NCBI GenBank assembly: GCA_964250755.1
Contig: CAXUHB010000004.1
Span: 62,001 to 126,000, forward strand
From: DASWOJ01 sp964250755
GTDB lineage: Bacteria; Pseudomonadota; Alphaproteobacteria; Acetobacterales; Acetobacteraceae
Reading direction: 5' to 3'
DNA: 64,000 bases
The notes beneath the pieces were generated by a model. The model saw only the letters and a list, made by a program, of their open reading frames with translations. It did no database searches and was not told the DNA's origin. The stretch's first letter is position 1. The number at the start of each line of letters is the position of its first letter. This document shows, one piece after another, positions 33,253-41,641 of this stretch. A program made the position numbers and the translations under genes.

Positions 33253-35181
33253 ATGCTCCGCACCCTCGCGCTGATCCTGCTCGTTGCCTCCACCCCGGCC
33301 CAGGCCCGCCTGCTGCGGCTGGAGGTGTTGGAGGCCGTCAGCCCCGCCTTCGACGGGCGCGGCTTCGGCGCGGCCGGCACCTACGACCGCATCACCGCCC
33401 GCGCCACCATCGGCCTGGACCCGGACGACCCGCACAACGCCGGCATCGCCGACCTGGCGCTGGCGCCGCGCGCGGACGGGCTGGTGCTGGCGACCTCCGA
33501 CGTGGTCATCCTGCGGCCCACCGATCCCACCCGCGGCAACGGCGTGCTGCTGTATGACGTGGTGAACCGCGGGCGGAAGCTCGGCCTGAACCTGCTCAAC
33601 GACGCGCCGATGGGCAACGCCGTCCGCCGGGACGCCGACGCCGGCAACGGCTTCCTGATGCGCCAGGGCTACACCATCGTCTGGAGCGGCTGGCAGCACG
33701 ACATCCCGCCCGGCGGCGAGCTGATGGCCCTGCAAGCCCCCGTCCTGCCCGGCGTCACCGGCACCTCGCGGGAGGAGTTCATCTGGGACAACGCCGCCAA
33801 TCCCGCGGGCTGGACCCTGACCTACCCCCTGGCCAACCCCGCACAGGCCACGCTGACGGTCCGCAACCGGGAGGACGATCCCCGCCAGGCCCCGCCGAAC
33901 CTGTCCTGGCGCATGCTGGATGACCGCCGGATCGAGGTGACGCGTCCTGCCGGCTTCGACGCCGGGGCGATCTACGAGTTCATCTACACCGCACGCGACC
34001 CGGTGGTGGGCGGCATGGGCTTCGCAGCCGTGCGGGATTTGGTCTCCCACCTGCGTCACGGCAGCAGCCCTCTGGCCCGCAACGGTGCGCCTGAGGCCAG
34101 CCACGCCTACGCCGTCGGCGTGTCCCAAAGCGGGCGCTTCCTGAAGGACATGCTGTATCAAGGCTTCAACGACGACGAGAACGGGCAGCCCGTGTTCGAC
34201 GCCATGATGCCCTTCATCAGCGGCGCGCGGCGCAGCTTCACCAACGCCCGCTGGTCCCAGCCTGGACGCTTCTCCCGCCAGCACGAAGACCACCTGTATC
34301 CCGGCGATGGCTTCCCCTTCACCTACGGCACCACCACCGACGCCCTGACCGGACGCACCGATGGCCTGCTGGCCCGGTGCGAGGCGTCGCACACCTGTCC
34401 CGCCGTCATGCAGGTGGACACCGACAGCGAGGCATATCAGGCCCGCGCCTCCCTGGTCGTGACCGACACGCAGGGCAACCACCTGGACTTGCCGCCCAAC
34501 GTGCGCGCCTACATGCTGGCAGGCCTGCCGCACTCCAGCGCGCCGGGCCTGGTCAGCGAGCGGCTGGACGCCTGCACGATGCCGTCCAACCCGCTGCACC
34601 CTGGCGCGGCCATGCGGGCGCTGCTGACGTCGCTGGACCTGTGGGTGCGGGAGGAGGTGCGCCCCCCGACCAGCCGCTATCCGATGCGGGCGCACGGCAC
34701 CCTGGTGCCGCCATCGCCGGACGTTTTCCCGCATCTGCCCGGCGTGTCCTATGCCGGGCTGCTGAACCGGCCGACGGAGGTGAACCGCGACCGCGAGCCG
34801 CCCGCGCCGGGCCGCCCCTATCCCGTGTTCGTGCCGCGCACCGACGCGGACGGCCACGCCATCGCCGGCATACGCTTGCCGGAGGTCGAGGCGCCGAGGG
34901 CCACCTACGCCGGCTGGAACCTGCGCCGTCCCGGCTATGCCGAGGGCGAGCTGTGCAGTCTGGCCGGCAGCGCCATTCCGCTGCCGGCAACGGCAACGGC
35001 GGGCGACCCCCGCCTGCCGCTAGATCTGCGCTACCCGCGCCCGGACAGCTACGCCCTGGCCGTGCGCCGCGCCGCCGAGCGACTGGTTGCCGAGCGGCTG
35101 ATGCTGCGCGACGATGCCGATGCCGCCGTGGACGCAGCCCGCGCAGGCACCTTGGCCCGGCTGCCGAGGACCACGCCATGA
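33253..35181 (+). CDS. Alpha/beta-hydrolase domain protein (Abhydrolase_10 type), exported
   Basis: 642 aa with a Sec signal peptide (MLRTLALILLVASTPAQA), GGAGG upstream and start ATG 33253. Family features are LLRLEVLEAVSPAFDGRGFG, GVLLYDVVNRGRKLGL, GYTIVWSGWQHDIPP and the nucleophile-elbow region AVGVSQSGRFLKDMLYQGFN (Ser in SQSGR). The long C-terminal half is typical of this poorly characterised family, which holds esterase-like or lyase-like proteins. The stop overlaps the start of the solute-binding-like gene (ATGA), suggesting paired use of one substrate. Confidence 0.85.
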   Translation: MLRTLALILLVASTPAQARLLRLEVLEAVSPAFDGRGFGAAGTYDRITARATIGLDPDDPHNAGIADLALAPRADGLVLATSDVVILRPTDPTRGNGVLLYDVVNRGRKLGLNLLNDAPMGNAVRRDADAGNGFLMRQGYTIVWSGWQHDIPPGGELMALQAPVLPGVTGTSREEFIWDNAANPAGWTLTYPLANPAQATLTVRNREDDPRQAPPNLSWRMLDDRRIEVTRPAGFDAGAIYEFIYTARDPVVGGMGFAAVRDLVSHLRHGSSPLARNGAPEASHAYAVGVSQSGRFLKDMLYQGFNDDENGQPVFDAMMPFISGARRSFTNARWSQPGRFSRQHEDHLYPGDGFPFTYGTTTDALTGRTDGLLARCEASHTCPAVMQVDTDSEAYQARASLVVTDTQGNHLDLPPNVRAYMLAGLPHSSAPGLVSERLDACTMPSNPLHPGAAMRALLTSLDLWVREEVRPPTSRYPMRAHGTLVPPSPDVFPHLPGVSYAGLLNRPTEVNRDREPPAPGRPYPVFVPRTDADGHAIAGIRLPEVEAPRATYAGWNLRRPGYAEGELCSLAGSAIPLPATATAGDPRLPLDLRYPRPDSYALAVRRAAERLVAERLMLRDDADAAVDAARAGTLARLPRTTP

Positions 35182-35903
35182 GCGCCGTTCCCCCCGCCAT
35201 CATACAGGAGCTGGCCCCCACCGGCACGCTGCGGGCGGCGCTGAACCTGGGCAACCCCGTGCTGGTGCAGCGCGGCCCCGACGGCGCCCCGCTCGGCGCG
35301 GCGCCGGAGCTTGCCCGCGCCCTTGCCGCCCGGCTGGGCGTGCCCGTCGCCTTCACGTTCTATGACGGCGCGGGCAAGGTGGCCGACGCCGCCGGGTCCG
35401 GCGCCTGGGACGTGACCTTCATGGCGATAGATCCCGTGCGCGCCAAGGCCATCGCGTTCACCGCCCCCTACGTGCTGATCCACGGCAGCTACGTCGTGCC
35501 TGCGGCCTCCCCGTTGCGGGAGATGGCGGACGTGGACCGGCCCGGCGTCCGCGTCGCGGTCGGCAACGCCAGCGCCTATCACCTGCACCTGATCCGCGCC
35601 CTGCACCAGGCGACGCTGGTGACGGCGCCGACCGGGGACGCCGCCACCGCGCTGTTCCTGCAAGGCGGCGCCGACGTGCTGGCCGGGGTGGGCCAGGTGA
35701 ATGACGGCCTGGTGCGGGACCAGCCGGGCCTGCGCGCCATCCCCGGACGGTTCATGTCCATCCCGCAGGCAATGGGCGTGCCGCTGGGCCGGGGCGCCGG
35801 GGCGGACTACGTCACGGAGTTCGTGGCGGAGATGACGGCCTCGGGCTTCGTGGCCCGGGCGCTGGCCGCCAGCGGCCAGGACCCGGCGCTGGCGGCGCAA
35901 TGA
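35178..35903 (+). CDS. Extracellular solute-binding protein family 3-like, no signal peptide
   Basis: 241 aa from ATG 35178, overlapping the hydrolase stop. The family 3 (amino-acid binding) fold is recognisable: ELAPTGTLRAALNLGNPV, LGAAPELARALAARLGVPV, DVTFMAIDPVRAKAIAFTAPYV and GVRVAVGNASAYHLHLI. The N-terminus has no Sec or lipoprotein signal, so as read it would stay in the cytoplasm. No ABC permease or ATPase is adjacent. Either an upstream start was lost or the protein is a cytoplasmic ligand-binding homologue. Confidence 0.85.
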   Translation: MSAVPPAIIQELAPTGTLRAALNLGNPVLVQRGPDGAPLGAAPELARALAARLGVPVAFTFYDGAGKVADAAGSGAWDVTFMAIDPVRAKAIAFTAPYVLIHGSYVVPAASPLREMADVDRPGVRVAVGNASAYHLHLIRALHQATLVTAPTGDAATALFLQGGADVLAGVGQVNDGLVRDQPGLRAIPGRFMSIPQAMGVPLGRGAGADYVTEFVAEMTASGFVARALAASGQDPALAAQ

Positions 35904-36088
35904 TGCCAACGGGTCCCCTCCGCAACTAGCCTGTCATGCCAAGGCGCGCTTGCGCCGATCCAGGGGCCAGGAGGGCGGTGCTGGCGGCCTCTCTCTGCTG
36001 CGCCGCCTTGCTTTCCCCACCGACATTGCGCGGTGGAGCGGATGGCCGTCGGCGAAACCGAACTGCCCGGATCAGGCGCCCGCCTCGG

Positions 36089-36487
36089 TCACACGCCGCT
36101 GGTGCTGTGGGCCGCCGTCAGCCGCTTGGCTGCGCCGCAGATGTCGGCCAGGGTGTAGGGCTTGGAGATGAACACATCCAGCGCGGACGCCGGGCCGCTT
36201 CCCTCCCGGTCCGGGCGGCCGGACATGTAGATCACCGGCAGGCCTGGCATCTCCCGGCGTGCCCGGTCCACGAGCGCGATCCCGTTCAGCGACCCCGGCA
36301 GTTGGATGTCGGTCAGCAGCAGGCTGATCCCGGACCCGGGCACCAGCATCGGCAGGGCGGCGTCCCCCGTCTCGGCCTCCAGCACCTCGAATCCCTCATC
36401 GCCCAGAGCTTCCGCCAGGGCCAGCCGGATCAGGAACTCGTCCTCCACAACCAGGACGCGAATCGGTTTGGACAGCGGTTCGAGCAT
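36089..36487 (-). CDS. Single-domain response regulator
   Basis: 132 aa from ATG 36487 with GGGAA 7 nt upstream; in-frame ATGs at 36499 and 36514 have no ribosome site. Receiver residues are Glu15/Asp16/Glu17 (VVEDEFL), phosphoacceptor Asp60 in LLTDIQLPG, the switch Ser in YMSGR and Lys in FISKPYTL. It has no output domain, and no kinase is nearby. A second receiver-only protein of this type is encoded at 26252. Confidence 0.9.
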   Translation of the reverse strand: MLEPLSKPIRVLVVEDEFLIRLALAEALGDEGFEVLEAETGDAALPMLVPGSGISLLLTDIQLPGSLNGIALVDRARREMPGLPVIYMSGRPDREGSGPASALDVFISKPYTLADICGAAKRLTAAHSTSGV

Positions 36488-36809
36488 TGCAGTTCCCATG
36501 CAGGCGCAGCCCACGCGGGTACCCGCGGGACAGTTATAATGAGACCGAGGACAATGGCATCAAGAAGATATGAATAGGACGGTATTCACAAGCGCGTTAC
36601 CTGGCTGAACCAGCGCTGACCGTCTGCGACTGCCCTGGCGCGGGCATGTGCTGCCATCGGCACAGGATGTCGGCAAGTGCGCGGCGGCATGCGCCGCTGC
36701 CCGCCGCACTTGTCCCGTCGTCCCTGTCCCATCAGGGGCTTGAACGTGGTAGCCTGCACGGCACATCAGCCCGGCGCCCCTGCGCTGGCCGTCACGGATC
36801 GGGTTCAAC
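36488..36809. promoter_or_regulatory. Intergenic region with perfect palindrome and hairpin
   Basis: This 322-bp gap between divergent genes holds no supported ORF. A perfect 14-bp palindrome CGCGGGTACCCGCG (36514-36527) lies 27 bp upstream of the response regulator start and could be an operator. A second imperfect hairpin with AAGTGCG/CGCACTT ends spans 36675-36711. The 36535-36590 part is noticeably AT-richer than its surroundings. Confidence 0.35.
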
Positions 36810-37769
36810 ATGCGCCTTCTGCCTTCCTGGTTCTTGGCCCTGCTGCTCCTGGCCGCGCCTGCCGCGGCGCGGGCGGCCGGGGTCGCCATCGTCATCAACT
36901 CGGGCGATGCCACTCTCAGCATCCTCGACATGGACCGCGGCACCGAGCTGCGCCGCGTCCCCGTATTGCGGGAGCCGCACCACGTCGTGCTCAGCCCTGA
37001 CGGGCGGGAGCTGCTGGTCGGCGATGCCGGCGGCAACGAGATGCTGTTCCTGGACCCGCACACCGGCGCCGTGCTGCGCCGCCTGCCTGTGGCCGACCCC
37101 TACCACCTAGCCTTCAGCCCCAATGGCAAGTGGCTGACCGTGACTGGCCTGGCCCGCAACCAGGTGGACCTGTATGACGCCGCCACGATGACGCTGGTGA
37201 AGCGCTTCCCGTTGAACTCCATGCCCAGCCACGTCGCCTACGCACCGGACAGCAGCGTCGCCTACGTCACGCTGCAAGGCACCAACAAGGTTGCGGCGCT
37301 GGACCTGCGCCGCCAGGCCGTGCTGTGGACGGCGGAGGTCGGCAGCACGCCGGCAGGCATTATGTGGCTGAACGGCAAGCTGCTGGTCGCCAACATGGGC
37401 ACCGACCACTTCGCCGTCGTGGACCCGGTGGACGGACGGGTCGAGCAGCGGGTCCGCACCGGGCGTGGCGCGCACCAGTTGTTCCTGTCCCCGGACGGCA
37501 AGACGCTGTGGGTCAACAACCGGGTGGACGGCACGACGGTGTCGCTGGACCCGCGCACCCTGGCCATCACCCACACCTACCGCGTGCCCGGCGGACCCGA
37601 CTGCATAGACTTCGCCCCTGACGGCAAGCTGTGGATCACCCAGCGCTTCATCCAGAAGGTCGGCGTGCTGGACCCCGCCAGCGGCGCGCTGCAATCCTAC
37701 CCGGTCGGACGCTCCCCGCACGGCATCTTCCTGACCACGGGCGCCCCGGCCACGGTGGCCGCGCGATGA
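36810..37769 (+). CDS. YncE-type beta-propeller (YVTN-like repeats), exported
   Basis: 319 aa with a signal peptide (LLPSWFLALLLLAAPAAARA). Repeats of about 42 residues follow a pattern of VxxxPDGxxLxVxNxxxxxVxxxD: for example PHHVVLSPDGRELLVGDAGG, HVAYAPDSSVAYVTLQGTN and HQLFLSPDGKTLWVNNRVDG. This gives a seven-bladed propeller in the periplasm. Such proteins bind ligands or accompany PQQ-dependent oxidation, but no quinoprotein is adjacent. Coupled by ATGA to the sterol-desaturase family gene. Confidence 0.85.
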   Translation: MRLLPSWFLALLLLAAPAAARAAGVAIVINSGDATLSILDMDRGTELRRVPVLREPHHVVLSPDGRELLVGDAGGNEMLFLDPHTGAVLRRLPVADPYHLAFSPNGKWLTVTGLARNQVDLYDAATMTLVKRFPLNSMPSHVAYAPDSSVAYVTLQGTNKVAALDLRRQAVLWTAEVGSTPAGIMWLNGKLLVANMGTDHFAVVDPVDGRVEQRVRTGRGAHQLFLSPDGKTLWVNNRVDGTTVSLDPRTLAITHTYRVPGGPDCIDFAPDGKLWITQRFIQKVGVLDPASGALQSYPVGRSPHGIFLTTGAPATVAAR

Positions 37770-38734
37770 CCGACCCGTTCAGCCTCGCCGCCGGGTGGAT
37801 GCAGGAAACGCTTCTGCTGCCGGCGCTGTATGCCCTGGACCTGATGCAGTGGGAGGAGGTGTCGTTCGGCTGGGCGCTGTTCGCCTGCTACGGCCTGGCG
37901 CAGGTCGTCATCACCTTCGCTGTCTGCCTGCCGCTGGAGCGCTGGCGCCCAGTGGAGCACTGGCCCGATGCGAAGGCGGTCTGGGTGGACGTGCTCTATA
38001 CCCTGATCTCCCGCGTCGGCGTGCTGCCACTGGTGACGTTCGTGCTGTTCTATCAGCTACAGGTGATGCTGAGCGGCTGGATGACCGACCACGGCTGGGT
38101 GCCGCCGACCCTGGAGCGGCTGTTCCCGTTCCTGCTCGGCCACCACATCCTGACCTTCGTCTGCTACGCCATCATCCTGGATTTTGCCGAGTACTGGCGG
38201 CACCGGCTGTCCCACCGCTTCGGCTGGTGGTGGGCGCTGCACAGCCTGCACCATGCGCAGCGGCAGATGACGTTCTGGTCGGACGACCGCAACCACGTTC
38301 TGGACGACCTGATCGGCTTCGTGTGGTTCACCGCCATCGCCCTGCTGATCGGCATCCCGCCGCTGCAGTTCCCGCTGCTGGTGCTGCTGCTGCGGCTGCT
38401 GGAGTCGCTGTCCCATGCCAACGCCCGGGTGTCGTTCGGGTGGCTGGGCGAGCGGCTGCTGATCTCGCCCCGGTTCCACCGGTCGCATCATGGGGTGCTG
38501 GCCGCCGGGCAGCGGAGCGCGAACTATGGGGCGATCCTGCCGTGGTGGGACATGCTGTTCCGCACGGCGGACTTCGACCGGGCCTATGTGCAGACGGGGG
38601 ACCCCTCGGCGGAGGAGGCGCTGGCGACGGGGACGTATGTGCAGCAGCAGATGGCGGGGCTGCGGCGGATGGCGCGGATGGCGGGGTGGGTGAAGCGGAA
38701 GGAGACGCTCGCTCCCCCTGCTTCTGTGAGATGA
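37766..38734 (+). CDS. Sterol desaturase / fatty acid hydroxylase family membrane protein
   Basis: 322 aa from ATG 37766. Several hydrophobic segments (residues about 30-60, 80-100, 125-145, 185-205) surround a non-haem di-iron histidine cluster: HRLSHRFGWWWALHSLHHAQ, SHANAR and RFHRSHHG. The family hydroxylates or desaturates lipids at the membrane using O2. It is coupled to the beta-propeller gene and, through an ATGA, to the broken ATP-grasp gene downstream. Substrate unknown. Confidence 0.9.
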   Translation: MTDPFSLAAGWMQETLLLPALYALDLMQWEEVSFGWALFACYGLAQVVITFAVCLPLERWRPVEHWPDAKAVWVDVLYTLISRVGVLPLVTFVLFYQLQVMLSGWMTDHGWVPPTLERLFPFLLGHHILTFVCYAIILDFAEYWRHRLSHRFGWWWALHSLHHAQRQMTFWSDDRNHVLDDLIGFVWFTAIALLIGIPPLQFPLLVLLLRLLESLSHANARVSFGWLGERLLISPRFHRSHHGVLAAGQRSANYGAILPWWDMLFRTADFDRAYVQTGDPSAEEALATGTYVQQQMAGLRRMARMAGWVKRKETLAPPASVR

Positions 38735-39564
38735 ACATAGCCCGGATCGAAGGCCGGTTGGTTATTGCGAGCCAACTTAGAGTCAACCCGGCATACGACT
38801 TCGACTTCGACCTTAATTTCACTTGCGATCATCCATATGCTTTCGATCATGAGGAGCGCTGTGTTCTCCGCACAGGCGCTGTCCCGAACTATGATGAGCA
38901 ATATAGGGAGATGCTGGCGTGGGGTCTTCGACTGGTCAACTCTCCAGAAGAACATGCACTCGCCAGCGAGCTTGAGCACTGGTATCCGTTGCTGCAGGAC
39001 TTGACGCCACGCACGGAGATTTTTGACGCGCTGCCAAGCGTCGGTGAAATCGAGGCCAAATTTGCTTGGCCAATTTTCTTGAAAGGTTCCAGGTAGACCA
39101 GCAAGCACAGTAGCTTCCTGTCAATCATTGAGGATGCCGAGCATTACGAGGCGGCGTGTGAAGCTTACCGTGCGGATGCCGTCCTTCACTGGCAGAAGCC
39201 GGTGGTGCGAGACTTCATCCCACTTCATCCAGTCGTCGGCAGTGTCCCAGGCAAGCTGCGGCCCTCCATGGAGTTTCGTTCTTTCTGGTGGCAAGGCGCG
39301 TGCGTCGGTTGGGGACGATACTGGTTTCAGGTCCCTGCCTACGCCTGTGAGGACACAGCGGCGGGCTTGGCCCTGGCGCAGGAAGCCGCAACGAGGCTGA
39401 GGGTGCCATTCCTGGTGGTTGATTTCGCCAAGACGGTGGCAGGCACATGGATCATCATTGAATGCAATGATGCCCAGGAGGCTGGATATGCCGCGGTCGT
39501 GCCGCGTGTGCTATGGACCAATATCCTTTCCAGGATAGCATCATCAGAGGTTATATCTAGCTGA
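38731..39564 (+). pseudogene. ATP-grasp domain protein interrupted by one in-frame TAG
   Basis: A single reading frame of 277 codons runs from ATG 38731 to TGA 39564, broken only by TAG at 39094-39096. The stop falls in IFLKGSR-stop-TSKHSSF, where a residue such as Gln (CAG) would restore the ATP-grasp lysine region. Downstream, RDFIPLHPVVG, FWWQGACVGW and PFLVVDFAKTVAGTWIIIECND are typical of the small R2K/DUF4343 type ATP-grasp proteins (metal-binding Asp and Glu-x-Asn). Base composition is clearly lower in GC than neighbours, suggesting transfer. It is either a one-base nonsense pseudogene, a readthrough gene or a sequence error. Confidence 0.75.
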
Positions 39565-39646
39565 TCTGCCGCAGTCAGAAGCATAGATGCAGCAGTAACC
39601 ATCGTCCGCGGCGAGGCGGAGTCGGGCGGGTACATCTGGCGCCGGA

Positions 39647-39811
39647 TTAGATAGGCGTGCGCGCGACCGGCGCTAAGTTAGGCCTAGCCGGCCCGCCTTT
39701 TGCGAGCGGTCCGTCCGCCTCAAGTTCGGCAATCGTCGCATCCAAATCGGCATGGATAACCGATGCCGGCACAATGCGCCCCGCCGCAAGATCGGCGTCG
39801 CTCCGCTCCAT
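39647..39811 (-). CDS. Small antitoxin-like remnant (uncertain)
   Basis: A 54-codon ORF from ATG 39811. Its N-terminal half (SDADLAAGRIVPASVIHADL) resembles the C-terminal tail of type II antitoxins, where an ALxxIxAGRxVPxxxV pattern is common. No ribosome site, N-terminal DNA-binding part or toxin partner is visible, so it may be a relic of a toxin-antitoxin module. The surrounding 39565-39903 stretch holds nothing else recognisable and joins the low-GC ATP-grasp patch. Confidence 0.3.
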   Translation of the reverse strand: MERSDADLAAGRIVPASVIHADLDATIAELEADGPLAKGGPARPNLAPVARTPI

Positions 39812-39903
39812 AGAGAGGAATCACTCGTGCGGCGGGACTTGAGGGGCGTCGCCGTTCATGCCGGCTTCATAGCATAGCCCGGCACCGTGACCCAAGTTCC
39901 ACC

Positions 39904-41367
39904 CTACGCCCCCCGCACCGCCGGATCCCGCCAGGCCCGCTCGAACGGCAGCCGCCAGGCATGGGGCGCCACAAGCTGATGCACGGACTTCGGCCCCCAC
40001 GACCCCACGGCATACAGCCGCACCGGCGGCGGCGCCTCCAGCAACGGGGCGGACAGCGCCCATAGCCGCTCGATCCCGTCCGCGCTCGTGAACAGCGTGT
40101 GGTCGCCGCGCATCGCGTCCAGGATCAGGCGCTCATAAGCCTCCAGCACGTCGCCGATCCGCCCGGTGTCGTCCATCGCGAATTGCAGGCTCAGCTTGTC
40201 CAGCCGCATCCCCGGGCCGGGCCGCTTGCCGTAGAACGACAGGGACATTTTGGACGCATCCGCCAGGTCGAACGTCAGGTGGTCCGGCCCTTGCGACCCC
40301 ACGCCGGACCCCGCCGGGAACATGCTCTTGGGCGGCTCCCGGAACGCGATGGAGATGATGCGCTGCCCCTCCGCCAGCCGCTTGCCCGTGCGCAGGAAGA
40401 ACGGCACCCCGGCCCAGCGCCAGTTGTCTATCTGGCACTTCAGGGCAATGAAGGTCTCAGTGTCGGATTCCGGGTCCACCCCGTCCTCCCCGCGGTAGCC
40501 GATGTACTGCCCGCGCACGACATGCGCCGGGTCCAGCGGCAGCATGGAGCGGAACACCTTGTTCTTCTCCTCGCTGATGGACGCCGGCTCCAGCGCCGTC
40601 GGCGGCTCCATCGCCATGAAGCCGAGGATCTGGAACAGGTGCGTCACCACCATGTCCCGGAACGCCCCCGTCGCCTCGTAGAAGCCGGTGCGCTTGCCCA
40701 GGCCCAGCGTCTCCGGCACGTCAATCTGCACGTGGTCTATGAAGTTGCGGTTCCAGATGGGCTCGAACAGCCCGTTGGCGAAGCGGAAGGCCAGGATGTT
40801 CTGGGCGGGTTCCTTGCCCAGGAAGTGGTCTATACGGAAGATCTGGTCCTCGCTGAACACCTCGTGCAGCCGGGCATTCAGGGACATTGCGCTCGGCAGG
40901 TCCGTGCCGAACGGCTTCTCCATGATAATGCGCGACCGCTTGGCCAGCCCGGCCTCCTGCAGCAGCTTTACGGCCGCCAGCGCGGCGTTGGGCGGCACGC
41001 TGAGGTAGTGGATGTGCTCGGCATTCCCGCCCAGCGCCAGTCCCGCCGCCTCGACCGACTGCCGCAGGGCCGGCGCCCCGGCACCGATGGGCACGTAGTC
41101 CAGGTTGGCGGCGAAGGCGGACCAGGCAGCCTCGTCCACCTTGCGGCTGGAGAACTGGTCCAGCGCCTTGCGCGCCAAAGCGCGGAACCCGTCCGCGTCC
41201 AGGTCGTCCAGCGACACGCCGATGACCCGGCATCCCGGGATGAAGCCGCCGCTGACCAGGTGGAACAAGCCTGGCAGCAGCTTGCGCTGCGACAGGTCGC
41301 CCGTCGCACCGACCAGCGTGACGACCTGCGGGTGCTTGGGACCGACGCCCGGTGGTATCTTCCTCAT
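39904..41367 (-). CDS. zwf: Glucose-6-phosphate 1-dehydrogenase
   Basis: First step of the oxidative pentose phosphate and Entner-Doudoroff routes: glucose 6-phosphate plus NAD(P)+ to 6-phosphogluconolactone. 487 aa from ATG 41367 (MRKIPPGVGPKHP), with AGG upstream; the long upstream frame contains translated repeat and is rejected. The NADP-binding loop VTLVGATGDLSQRKLLPGLF starts near residue 15. The active site RIDHFLGKEPAQN is intact. The gene stands alone rather than with pgl, edd or gnd. It supplies NADPH and shares its substrate with the inositol-phosphate synthase. Confidence 0.97.
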   Translation of the reverse strand: MRKIPPGVGPKHPQVVTLVGATGDLSQRKLLPGLFHLVSGGFIPGCRVIGVSLDDLDADGFRALARKALDQFSSRKVDEAAWSAFAANLDYVPIGAGAPALRQSVEAAGLALGGNAEHIHYLSVPPNAALAAVKLLQEAGLAKRSRIIMEKPFGTDLPSAMSLNARLHEVFSEDQIFRIDHFLGKEPAQNILAFRFANGLFEPIWNRNFIDHVQIDVPETLGLGKRTGFYEATGAFRDMVVTHLFQILGFMAMEPPTALEPASISEEKNKVFRSMLPLDPAHVVRGQYIGYRGEDGVDPESDTETFIALKCQIDNWRWAGVPFFLRTGKRLAEGQRIISIAFREPPKSMFPAGSGVGSQGPDHLTFDLADASKMSLSFYGKRPGPGMRLDKLSLQFAMDDTGRIGDVLEAYERLILDAMRGDHTLFTSADGIERLWALSAPLLEAPPPVRLYAVGSWGPKSVHQLVAPHAWRLPFERAWRDPAVRGA

Positions 41368-41472
41368 CACGTCATCCTCTCCGGCGTGGACCCACCATGA
41401 CGCACTGCACAACAAACCCCAGCACGGCGCAACGGCAGGGATCGTGAACCTTGGGTGCGTGCATGGTGCCTC

Positions 41473-41635
41473 TGCTCCCTCTCCCTCCGGGAGAGGGCCC
41501 GGGTGAGGGAGGCCGCACGCACAGACTGGGAAATGCGGCGGCGCATTCCATTGGGAACGGCGCAAGCGCCGTCCGAATGTCATGACTTGCGCTGCTTGGT
41601 TTCCCTCACCCCAACCCTCTCCCGGAGGGAGCAGA
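41473..41635. repeat. Family-1 palindromic repeat, convergent pair
   Basis: Forward copy 41473-41513 and reverse copy 41601-41635, with an 87-bp spacer that has its own GGCGCAAGCGCC stem. It lies between zwf and the desaturase, whose stop (41642) is just beyond the reverse copy. Confidence 0.9.
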
Positions 41636-41641
41636 AGCCCT

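Noticed and set aside
36535..36540. TATAAT as a sigma-70 -10 box
   Set aside because: The position 17 nt upstream reads CACGCG, not a -35 element, and alphaproteobacterial promoters rarely match this hexamer exactly.
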